Shown here in pieces: positions 1-5,876 of a DNA stretch of 8,615 bases. Numbering within the stretch: position 1 is the first letter of the stretch; each line of letters opens with the position of its first letter. This DNA is from Deltaproteobacteria bacterium (GTDB taxonomy: Bacteria; Desulfobacterota; Deferrimicrobia; Deferrimicrobiales; Deferrimicrobiaceae): contig JAGGAJ010000076.1 in NCBI GenBank assembly GCA_017889845.1, positions 1-8,615 of the forward strand, in the 5' to 3' direction. The notes beneath the pieces were generated by a model. The model was not told the DNA's origin. It saw nothing but the letters and a program-made list of their open reading frames with translations, and did no database searches. The translations under genes were made by a program, and so were the position numbers.

Positions 1-356
1 ACGTGGCCCGGGCGATGCGCAGGGCGTCCCAGGAGCAGGTCGGGAGCATGGAGGACCTCCTCCCCTTCCTCGCCACCACCGGGAGCGCCACCCCCTTCAT
101 AGGCCTCTTCGGAACCGTGTGGGGGATCATGAACGCCTTCTCCGGGATCGCGATGACCGGGAATGCGACGCTGGCGACGGTGGCCCCCGGTATCGCGGAG
201 GCCCTCGTCGCGACGGCGGCGGGACTGGCGGCGGCCATCCCGGCCGTCATGGCGTACAATTACTTCCTGAACCGCATCCGGACGGTCCTGAACCGGATGG
301 ACAGCTTCAACGCCGAGTTCGTCAACTTCCTCCAGCGCAAGTCGGAGAGGATGTGA
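1..356 (+). CDS. tolQ: TolQ, proton-channel subunit of the Tol-Pal system (3' part only)
   Basis: The window holds only the last 117 codons; the frame begins at base 3 and the true start lies upstream. TolQ is the inner-membrane MotA/ExbB-family subunit that, with TolR, uses the proton gradient to energise TolA. Two hydrophobic segments are visible, matching TM2 (containing IGLFGTVWGIM) and TM3 (containing VAPGIAEALVATAAGL). Threonines 38 and 71 of the fragment are 33 residues apart, as are the channel threonines T145 and T178 of E. coli TolQ. A basic cytoplasmic tail follows TM3 (NYFLNRIRTVLNRMD). ExbB is the alternative family member, but the VWGIMNAF and AIPAVMAYN segments and the downstream tolR-A-B-pal order identify TolQ. 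tolR starts 4 bases after the stop. Confidence 0.95.
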   Translation, partial: VARAMRRASQEQVGSMEDLLPFLATTGSATPFIGLFGTVWGIMNAFSGIAMTGNATLATVAPGIAEALVATAAGLAAAIPAVMAYNYFLNRIRTVLNRMDSFNAEFVNFLQRKSERM

Positions 357-360
357 TCCC

Positions 361-780
361 ATGGCGATGACGGGATCCGGCCGCGCCGGCGATCGCAGGA
401 TCATGGCGGAGATCAACGTCACGCCGCTGGTCGACGTGATGCTCGTGCTCCTCATCATCTTCATGGTCACTGCTCCGATGCTCACCCAGGGGGTGGACGT
501 GAACCTGCCGCAGGCCAGCGCCAAGGCCCTGCGCACCGACGAGGAACGCCTCGTCATCACGGTCGACGCGAACAGCCGCATCTTCATCGGGAAGCAGCCC
601 GTGGAGTTCAACCGCATGGCCGGGGTGCTCCAGCAGATCGTGGCGCAACGGACGGACCGCCAGGTGTACTTCCGCGCCGACCGCACCGTCCCGTACGGTT
701 TCGTGGTGAAGGTCATCGCGGAAGTCCGGAACTCCGGGATCGAAAAACTTGGCATGGTCACCGAGCCGCTCGAGCGGTAG
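361..780 (+). CDS. tolR: TolR, ExbD-family stator of the Tol-Pal motor
   Basis: 139 residues, close to the 142 of E. coli TolR. There is a short basic cytoplasmic N-terminus, one membrane segment at about residues 24-45, and a periplasmic domain to the C-terminus. The diagnostic EINVTPLVDVMLVLLIIFM motif places the protonatable aspartate at D25, equivalent to E. coli D23. TolR pairs with TolQ to form the proton path and its periplasmic domain can contact peptidoglycan. The ATG at 361 is preferred over the internal ATG at 403 because it gives the usual number of residues before the Asp and follows a GGAGAGG sequence at 344-350. The last 32 bases overlap the proposed start of tolA in another frame. 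Confidence 0.95.
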   Translation: MAMTGSGRAGDRRIMAEINVTPLVDVMLVLLIIFMVTAPMLTQGVDVNLPQASAKALRTDEERLVITVDANSRIFIGKQPVEFNRMAGVLQQIVAQRTDRQVYFRADRTVPYGFVVKVIAEVRNSGIEKLGMVTEPLER

Positions 781-1705
781 GGGGGCGGCCGGCTCCCCGT
801 ACTTCCCGGACCTCTCCCCTCCACCCCTGAAGGGGATGATCGTCGTTTCCGGGGTGTTCCACGTCCTCCTCGCGGTTCTGGCGCTCGCCGTTTCCGCCTT
901 CCGGGGGTCGCCGATCCGCCTGGAACCCGTGGCCGTGGTGGACCTCGTGGGGGGAGGGGAGTTCCGGCAACCCGTGACGACGGCCCCCGGCCCGCCCCCC
1001 GCACCGGCGAAACCGGAGAAGGCCCCCCCCGAGAGGAAGGGCGGGAAGGCGGAGAAGGTCCCGCCCGAGAGGAAGGCCGGGAAGACGGAGAAAGCACCGC
1101 CGAAAACGAAGTCGGCGAAGAAGTCCCCCCCCGTTGCCGCGCCGGAGGAGTACACTACGTCGCGCAAGAAGGCCCCCGATACCTCCTCCCTGGAGGACCG
1201 GCTCCGGAGAATGCGGGAGACCCGGGCGGAGTCCGAGACGGTGCGGCAGGCCGTGGAGACGCGGAGGCGGGAGGAGGCGGCGCGGGCCGCCGTGCGGAGC
1301 GTGGGGGAGCGGGTCGCGCACCGGATCGAGGCGCCGCCCACGGGGCCCTCGCAGGGCACCGGGGGGCTTGGCGGCGGGGCGAAGGGAACGGTGCGGCTTC
1401 CCCCCGAACTCCGGGAATATTTCCGCCGCCTCGAGGAGGCGGTGCGGGAGGCGTGGGTCCTTCCCGAGCCGGTGGCCCGGGAGGCGGGCAGCCTGATGGT
1501 GGAATTGCGGATCGTCATCGAGAGGGACGGGCGCGTGTCGGATACGCGCGTCGAGCGCAGTTCGGGGAACGCCTACTTCGACGAATCCGTCCGCCGCGCC
1601 ATCCGGAAGGCGAGCCCGCTGCCGGTCCCTCCGGAGCAGCTGCGGGGCGGGGAGGACCATTACGAGGTGGGTTTCCGATTCCACGGTTCGGGGGGGGCGG
1701 CATGA
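749..1705 (+). CDS. tolA: TolA/TonB-like energy transducer of the Tol-Pal system
   Basis: 318 residues, shorter than E. coli TolA (421). One membrane segment lies at about residues 30-52 and carries S34-x3-H38, the SxxxH pattern by which TolA and TonB helices couple to TolQR or ExbBD. A Pro/Lys/Glu-rich linker follows (about 72-135, with three 12-residue repeats), then a charged Arg/Glu helix (about 145-190) and a TonB_C-like domain (about 215-310: LREYFRRLEEAVREAWVLP ... GRVSDTRVERSSGN). It is expected to span the periplasm to TolB and Pal. Start choice: the only usable initiator upstream of the helix is TTG at 749. The ATG at 836 would place the Ser at residue 5 and has a G-rich stretch abutting it with no spacer. 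The SD for 749 is weak (GGGA near 736). The stop overlaps the tolB start as ATGA. It could equally be labelled a TonB-family protein; its position makes TolA most likely. Confidence 0.88.
   Translation: MAWSPSRSSGRGAAGSPYFPDLSPPPLKGMIVVSGVFHVLLAVLALAVSAFRGSPIRLEPVAVVDLVGGGEFRQPVTTAPGPPPAPAKPEKAPPERKGGKAEKVPPERKAGKTEKAPPKTKSAKKSPPVAAPEEYTTSRKKAPDTSSLEDRLRRMRETRAESETVRQAVETRRREEAARAAVRSVGERVAHRIEAPPTGPSQGTGGLGGGAKGTVRLPPELREYFRRLEEAVREAWVLPEPVAREAGSLMVELRIVIERDGRVSDTRVERSSGNAYFDESVRRAIRKASPLPVPPEQLRGGEDHYEVGFRFHGSGGAA
1016..1123 (+). repeat. Three 36-bp in-frame tandem repeats in the tolA linker
   Basis: Units are at 1016-1051, 1052-1087 and 1088-1123. They encode EKAPPERKGGKA, EKVPPERKAGKT and EKAPPKTKSAKK (TolA residues 90-125). 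Units 1 and 2 are close at the DNA level and unit 3 is diverged. The unit length is a multiple of three, so gain or loss of a copy changes linker length without breaking the frame. The extended Pro/Lys character fits a periplasm-spanning spacer. Confidence 0.9.
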
Positions 1706-3021
1706 GGCGGTCGACAAAGCTTGCGGGGACGCTCGGACTCCTTTGCACCCTTCTGCTTCCTTCCGCGGCGAGCCCGGTCCTCTACATCGACATCAACGCG
1801 CCCGGCGGCAAGCGGATGCCCATCGCCGTGGCGAGCTTCGTGGTGGCGTCCGGGGACCCCGCCCTCTCCCGGTCCGTCCCGAAGGTCCTCGAGGGGGACC
1901 TCGCCCTCACCGACCTCTTCGACCTGGTGCCCGAGAAGTCGCACATGGAGGCCGTCACGCCGGCGCACTTCTCCGGCACTCCCCTTTCCTTCCCCGCCTG
2001 GAAGGTGATCGGCGCGGAGGCCGTGGTGATCGGGAAGGTGGACACCCGGGGGGACCAGGTCTCGGTCGAGATGCGCCTGTACGACGCCACCCAGGGGACG
2101 CTGATGGCCGGGAAGCGGTACACCGGCACCCCCCGCCAGGTGCGCGGCATCGCCCACCGTTTCGCGAACGAGATCGTGTACGCCTTCACCGGCGTGCGCG
2201 GGATCTTCGGCACGGAGATCGCCTTCACCGCCCGTCCCGGGGCGGGGAAGGGGAAGGGGAAGGAGATCTACATCGTCGGGATGGACGGCCAGGAACTCCG
2301 GCAGGTGACGGACAACCGCAGCTTCAACCTCTTCCCCCACTGGTCCCCCGACGGGCAGTGGCTCGCCTACACCTCCTACCGCACCGGCGTTCCCGTGATC
2401 TACCTCCGGAACGTCGCCGGAGGCAGCGAGAAGGAAGGGGTCCGGTTCGGCAACACGAAGAGCCCCGGCGGATTCTCCCCGGACGGGCAATGGCTGTACG
2501 CGGCGGTGAGCCAGGACGGCAACTCGGACATCTACCGCGTGCGCGTGGTCGGGGGCACCGCGGAGACGGTCGTGGGGGGGTATGGGCTCGACGTCTCCCC
2601 GTCTCCGTCCCCCGACGGCCGGGGGCTCGTCTTCGTCTCCGACCGCGGAGGCTCCCCCCAGGTGTACGTGAAGACCCTCGGCGAGGCGAACGGGGTCCGC
2701 ATCTCCCACGGGTCGGGGTACGCCACCTCGCCGTCGTGGTCCCCCGCGGGGAACCGGATTGCCTTCACCGCCCGCGCGGAGGGGAAGTTCGCGGTCTTCA
2801 CCGTCGCCCCGGACGGCTCCGATCTGCGCCAGGTTACGGGTGCCCCGGACGGCGACTGCGAGGACCCCTCCTTCTCGCCCGACGGCCGGTACCTCGTTTA
2901 CAGCTACCGGAAAAGGGGCTATTCTGAGCTGAAAATCATCTCAACGGACGGTCGGCAGGAGCGGACCCTTGCGTCCGGCCTCGGCGACATGGGTTCGCCC
3001 GCCTGGTCCCCCGGAAGGTAG
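1702..3021 (+). CDS. tolB: TolB, periplasmic beta-propeller of the Tol-Pal system
   Basis: 439 residues (E. coli 430). It has a basic, hydrophobic signal peptide (MRRSTKLAGTLGLLCTLLLPSAAS, about 24 residues). The mature N-terminus VLYIDINAPGGKRMPIAV resembles the TolB segment that contacts TolA. Residues about 25-170 form the N-terminal TolB domain. A propeller follows, with blade signatures centred on S215, S259, S303, S347, S392 and S436 (SPDG, SPAG in blade 4, a terminal SPGR), spaced 44-45 residues apart, so six blades can be counted. TolB binds Pal and is controlled by TolA during outer-membrane constriction. The ATG at 1702 overlaps the tolA stop (ATGA), indicating translational coupling; the only upstream purine tract is a G8 run (1690-1697). 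A Gly-Lys repeat at residues 182-187 sits in a loop before the first counted blade motif. Confidence 0.96.
   Translation: MRRSTKLAGTLGLLCTLLLPSAASPVLYIDINAPGGKRMPIAVASFVVASGDPALSRSVPKVLEGDLALTDLFDLVPEKSHMEAVTPAHFSGTPLSFPAWKVIGAEAVVIGKVDTRGDQVSVEMRLYDATQGTLMAGKRYTGTPRQVRGIAHRFANEIVYAFTGVRGIFGTEIAFTARPGAGKGKGKEIYIVGMDGQELRQVTDNRSFNLFPHWSPDGQWLAYTSYRTGVPVIYLRNVAGGSEKEGVRFGNTKSPGGFSPDGQWLYAAVSQDGNSDIYRVRVVGGTAETVVGGYGLDVSPSPSPDGRGLVFVSDRGGSPQVYVKTLGEANGVRISHGSGYATSPSWSPAGNRIAFTARAEGKFAVFTVAPDGSDLRQVTGAPDGDCEDPSFSPDGRYLVYSYRKRGYSELKIISTDGRQERTLASGLGDMGSPAWSPGR
2239..2263 (+). other. G-quadruplex-type motif / GGGGAA microrepeat inside tolB
   Basis: Four runs of exactly four G (2239-2242, 2244-2247, 2250-2253, 2256-2259) are separated by loops of 1, 2 and 2 bases, which meets the usual G-quadruplex pattern on the coding strand. 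The GGGGAA unit is repeated three times (2244-2261) and encodes Gly-Lys dipeptides. The pattern is seen directly; folding in DNA or mRNA is inferred. Confidence 0.6.
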
Positions 3022-3022
3022 C

Positions 3023-3057
3023 CGCGGGAACACCGGGCGGTACCGGCCGGTCCCGCG
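3023..3057 (+). other. Inverted repeat / hairpin in the tolB-pal gap
   Basis: CGCGGGA at 3023-3029 pairs perfectly with TCCCGCG at 3051-3057. Inside it CCGG at 3033-3036 can pair with CCGG at 3047-3050, leaving a three-base bulge on one side and a 10-base loop. It fills most of the 47-base tolB-pal spacer, the widest gap in the tol cluster. There is no T-tract, so it is not an intrinsic terminator. An mRNA-processing or stability element is possible, as is chance in GC-rich DNA. Confidence 0.5.
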
Positions 3058-3068
3058 ATGGGGGGCAC

Positions 3069-3659
3069 ATGAAAAACGGGTTGACGTGGAAGCAGGCAGT
3101 CCTTTTCTTTCTCCTCGCCGCCGTCCTGGCCGCGGGGTGCGCCAAGAAGCAGACCGTGAAGTCCGGCGACGTCTCCGGGGAGACCGCCTCGTCCGCAACC
3201 CCCGCGCCGGGGGCCGAGGCGATCGGGGAGACGCCGGTGACGGAGGCACCCGTCCCGAAGCCCGGGGAGTCGACCGTGCTCGCCGCGAGGGCGGCGGAGG
3301 CCGGCGTGGCGGTGACGGAGGAGAAGCCGTCCCGCTTCACCGACGTCCGCTTCGACTTCGACAAGGCGGACCTGACGGAAGAGGGGAAGAGGAGCTGCCA
3401 GGTGGTGGCGGAGTACATGAAGAAGAACCCGAAGGCGAGGGTGACGGTCGAGGGGCATTGCGACGAGCGGGGATCGGCGGAGTACAACCTGGCGCTCGGG
3501 GAGCGGCGCGCCGTCACGGTAAAGAACTACCTCGTGTCGCTGGGGGTCCCGAAGGGGGCGATCTCCACGGTCAGTTTCGGGAAGGAACGGCCGGTGGACC
3601 CGGGCCACAACGAGGAGGCGTGGGCGAAGAACCGCCGCGCCCATTTCCTGCTGAAGTGA
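3069..3659 (+). CDS. pal: Pal, peptidoglycan-associated outer-membrane lipoprotein
   Basis: 196 residues (E. coli 173). The lipoprotein signal peptide ends in lipobox LAAGC with acylated Cys24; Ala at +2 fits outer-membrane sorting. A low-complexity Ala/Pro/Glu/Thr linker spans about 26-88. The OmpA-type peptidoglycan-binding domain occupies about 90-196: FTDVRFDFDKADL, GHCDERGSAEYNLALGERRA (D132, R147) and KNRRAHFLL (R189/R190), the usual residues for binding meso-diaminopimelate peptide. Pal anchors the outer membrane to the wall and is the TolB partner. The ATG at 3069 follows a G-rich tract (GGGGGG, 3060-3065) rather than a clean SD. Two cysteines lie in the folded domain (C110, C131); C131 is common in Pal relatives of this type, C110 less obviously so. 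cpoB follows after 9 bases. Confidence 0.96.
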   Translation: MKNGLTWKQAVLFFLLAAVLAAGCAKKQTVKSGDVSGETASSATPAPGAEAIGETPVTEAPVPKPGESTVLAARAAEAGVAVTEEKPSRFTDVRFDFDKADLTEEGKRSCQVVAEYMKKNPKARVTVEGHCDERGSAEYNLALGERRAVTVKNYLVSLGVPKGAISTVSFGKERPVDPGHNEEAWAKNRRAHFLLK

Positions 3660-3664
3660 GGTGA
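3658..3664 (+). promoter_or_regulatory. Shine-Dalgarno that fixes the GTG start of cpoB
   Basis: GAGGTGA overlaps the pal stop codon (TGA, 3657-3659) and lies 4 bases before GTG 3669 (7 from its AGG core). Its match to the 16S anti-SD is long, which supports the GTG as initiator despite the rarer codon. Ribosomes terminating on pal would sit on this site, so coupling is likely. Confidence 0.7.
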
Positions 3665-3668
3665 CGCG

Positions 3669-4523
3669 GTGACCGTGCGACGGCATTTCCCGGGATTGGC
3701 CCTGCTTCTCGCAGGAGTCGCGACGGCGATGGGGTGCACCATCGCCGACACCGGTTCCTTCGAGCGCCTGCAGAACGAGATGGTCGCGATGAAGAAGGAC
3801 ATGGCTGCCCTCAAGGCGTCACAGACGCGCGCCCCGGTCTCGGCCGACGCGGCAGGGGCGGACGGCGGCGATATCCAGGCCCTGCGGAAGAACTACGCGG
3901 ACATGAACAACGAATTCGACCGCGTCAAGTCCGACCTCCTCGCGGCCACGTCCAGGATGGACGAGGCGCGTGTGGAGATGCAGCGGATCACGAGCCGGCA
4001 GAACGAGCTCGACCGGGCGGTGCAGGAGATGCGCGGCAACGCCGAGCGGATCAAGGAACTCGAGAAGCACATGGCGGCCCAGGAGGAGAAACTCGGGAAG
4101 CTTGGCGCCGCCCCCCCGGCGGCGGCCGGGGAGGCCGCCCGGGAGTGGAGAAGCCCCGAGGAGATGTACGAGTACGCCGTCGGCCAGGTCAAGGGGGGCA
4201 ACCCCCGGAAGGGCCGGGAGACGTTGACCGCCTTCGCCGCGAAGTACCCGAACCACAAGCTGACGCCCAACGTTCTGTACTGGAAGGGGGAGGCGTATTT
4301 CGCGGAGAAGGATTACGAGAACGCAATCCTGGCATTCCAGGACGTGGTGGACCGGTATCCTTCCGGCGACAAGGCGCCGGACGCCATGTACAAGCAGGGG
4401 CTGGCGTTCCTCTCCCTGAACGACCGGAAGAACGCCCGCGTCCTCCTCGAGCTCGTCTCGTCGAAGTACCCGAAGTCGAAGGCGGCCGAACTCGCGAAGA
4501 AGAAGCTCTCGGAGATCCCCTAG
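3669..4523 (+). CDS. cpoB: CpoB/YbgF-type coiled-coil and TPR protein, probable lipoprotein
   Basis: 284 residues (E. coli CpoB 263). The signal peptide ends LLAGVATAMGC; Cys23 is a candidate acylation site though Met at -2 is unusual for a lipobox. E. coli CpoB is a soluble periplasmic protein, so lipid anchoring would differ. Residues about 30-135 are a long charged coiled coil (FERLQNEMVAMKKDM ... KELEKHMAAQEEK), corresponding to the trimerisation region. After a Pro/Ala hinge, residues about 160-284 carry three TPR-like repeats (EEMYEYAVGQVKGGN, PNVLYWKGEAYFAEKDYENA, PDAMYKQGLAFLSLNDRKNA). CpoB binds TolA and coordinates outer-membrane constriction with septal wall synthesis in E. coli; that role is assumed here from family and position. 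Confidence 0.9.
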   Translation: MTVRRHFPGLALLLAGVATAMGCTIADTGSFERLQNEMVAMKKDMAALKASQTRAPVSADAAGADGGDIQALRKNYADMNNEFDRVKSDLLAATSRMDEARVEMQRITSRQNELDRAVQEMRGNAERIKELEKHMAAQEEKLGKLGAAPPAAAGEAAREWRSPEEMYEYAVGQVKGGNPRKGRETLTAFAAKYPNHKLTPNVLYWKGEAYFAEKDYENAILAFQDVVDRYPSGDKAPDAMYKQGLAFLSLNDRKNARVLLELVSSKYPKSKAAELAKKKLSEIP

Positions 4524-4548
4524 TTCCGAGGCGGCTCCCGGAGGGCGG

Positions 4549-5871
4549 ATGATCAAGAATTTCGTGCTGGACACCAACGTCCTGCTGCACGACCCGAACG
4601 CGCTGTTCAAGTTCCAGGACAACCGCGTGATCATCCCCATCACGGTGATCGAGGAACTCGACCACTTCAAGAAGGACCTCAACATGCTCGGGCGCAACGC
4701 CCGCACCGTGTCCAAGTACGTCGACCGGCTGCGGGAGTCCGGCAACCTCGCGGAGGGGGTGCCGCTGGAGCAGGGCGGGCTCCTGCGCGTGGCGTTCGGG
4801 AGCGAGGGGGCGTCCCTGCTTCCGCCGGAGCTGAAAGGGCAGCTCGAGGACAACCAGATTCTGGGCGTGGCGCTGTCGGCGCGCGGCCGGGAGAGCGACG
4901 TCCCCGTGGTGGTGGTCTCCAAGGACACCAACCTGCGGATCAAGGCGGACGCCCTCGGGATCACGGCGGAGGACTACGAGAGCGACCGGGTGGACATCGA
5001 GGAGCTCTACCGCGGCTTCCGGGAGATCCCGGCGGGGAAGGAGTTCATCGACGCCTTCTACCACGCCGCGGAGTGCGCGCCGCCCGCCGGGGCCGAGGAC
5101 CTCTACCCGAACGAGTATGTGATCTTCCGGGACGCCGCCTCGCAGGCGTCCGCCCTCGGACGCGCCGACGGCGCGCGGAAGAGGATCCGCCTGCTCCCCG
5201 CGATGAAGGAGGACGTGTGGGGGGTCCGGCCGCGGAACAAGGAGCAGCACTTCGCCCTCGACATCCTGCTGGACGACTCGGTGAAGCTCGTCACGCTGGC
5301 CGGGAAGGCGGGGACGGGTAAAACGCTGCTGGCCATCGCCGCGGGGCTCCGGAAGACGTCCGACGAGGAGGCGTACCAGCGGATGCTGGTCTCCCGCCCC
5401 GTCCTCCCGATGGGGAAGGACCTGGGATTCCTCCCGGGCGACGTGGAGGAGAAGCTCAAGCCCTGGATGCAGCCGATCTTCGACAACGTGGAATACCTGT
5501 TCGGCTTCAACCGGAAGAAGCGTCAGGGGGGCGTCCGGGGATACCAGGAACTGATGAACCTGGGGATCCTCGAGATCGAGCCCCTCACCTACATCCGCGG
5601 CCGCTCCATCCCGAACCAGTTCATCGTGGTGGACGAGGCGCAGAACCTCTCCCCCCACGAGGTCAAGACGATCCTCACCCGCGCGGGGGAGAACAGCAAG
5701 GTCGTCCTCACGGGCGACCCGTACCAGATCGACAACCCGTTCGTCGATTCGGCGAGCAACGGGCTCTCCTACACGGTGGAGAAGTTCAAGGGGGAGGCGA
5801 TCTCCGGCCACGTGCTGCTGGCCAAGGGGGAGCGCTCCCCCCTCGCAGAGCTCGCCGCGAACATCCTGTAG
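4549..5871 (+). CDS. PIN-PhoH family protein: putative RNase fused to PhoH ATPase
   Basis: 440 residues, similar to the PhoH2/YlaK type (about 440). The N-terminal PIN nuclease domain (about 1-140) shows the acidic positions expected of a metal-dependent RNase: D8 in LDTNVLL, E35/E36 in VIEELDHF, the Asp of DNQILGVAL, and SKDTNLRIKA. The C-terminal PhoH ATPase domain (about 215-440) has Walker A GKAGTGKT (252-259, K258), Walker B FIVVDEAQNLS (358-368, D362, E363), VVLTGDPYQID (385-395) and the terminal AKGERSPLAELAANIL typical of PhoH. Mycobacterial PhoH2 is an RNA helicase/RNase; its role here is not known and no PIN-specific antitoxin gene is adjacent. The ATG at 4549 has SD GGAGGG (4540-4545), 25 bases after cpoB. 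tsaD begins 5 bases after the stop. Confidence 0.93.
   Translation: MIKNFVLDTNVLLHDPNALFKFQDNRVIIPITVIEELDHFKKDLNMLGRNARTVSKYVDRLRESGNLAEGVPLEQGGLLRVAFGSEGASLLPPELKGQLEDNQILGVALSARGRESDVPVVVVSKDTNLRIKADALGITAEDYESDRVDIEELYRGFREIPAGKEFIDAFYHAAECAPPAGAEDLYPNEYVIFRDAASQASALGRADGARKRIRLLPAMKEDVWGVRPRNKEQHFALDILLDDSVKLVTLAGKAGTGKTLLAIAAGLRKTSDEEAYQRMLVSRPVLPMGKDLGFLPGDVEEKLKPWMQPIFDNVEYLFGFNRKKRQGGVRGYQELMNLGILEIEPLTYIRGRSIPNQFIVVDEAQNLSPHEVKTILTRAGENSKVVLTGDPYQIDNPFVDSASNGLSYTVEKFKGEAISGHVLLAKGERSPLAELAANIL
5826..5841 (+). repeat. Perfect 16-bp palindrome near the 3' end of the PIN-PhoH gene
   Basis: GGGGGAGCGCTCCCCC is its own reverse complement and lies 35 bases before the tsaD start. It encodes part of the conserved KGERSPLA segment, so protein constraint may explain it. 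In RNA it could form a 6-bp stem with a GCGC loop. Confidence 0.55.
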
Positions 5872-5876
5872 CCCGG

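Noticed and set aside
739..780. Programmed frameshift fusing TolR to TolA
   Set aside because: The overlap would need a +1 shift, and A5C (743-748) is not a complete slippery heptamer. A TTG start explains the arrangement more simply.
322..1518. 398-residue minus-strand open frame opposite tolR and tolA
   Set aside because: Low-complexity Ser/Arg/Gly/Phe-rich product that mirrors the tolA repeat region; no start context or homology signal.
1453..1701. TolB extended upstream to 1453
   Set aside because: The extra 83 residues overlap the TolA C-terminal domain, while the ATG at 1702 is followed at once by a signal peptide and makes the usual ATGA overlap.
4549..5000. PIN domain as the toxin of a toxin-antitoxin pair
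   Set aside because: The PIN domain is fused to a full PhoH ATPase and the upstream neighbour is cpoB. No small antitoxin-like frame is adjacent.
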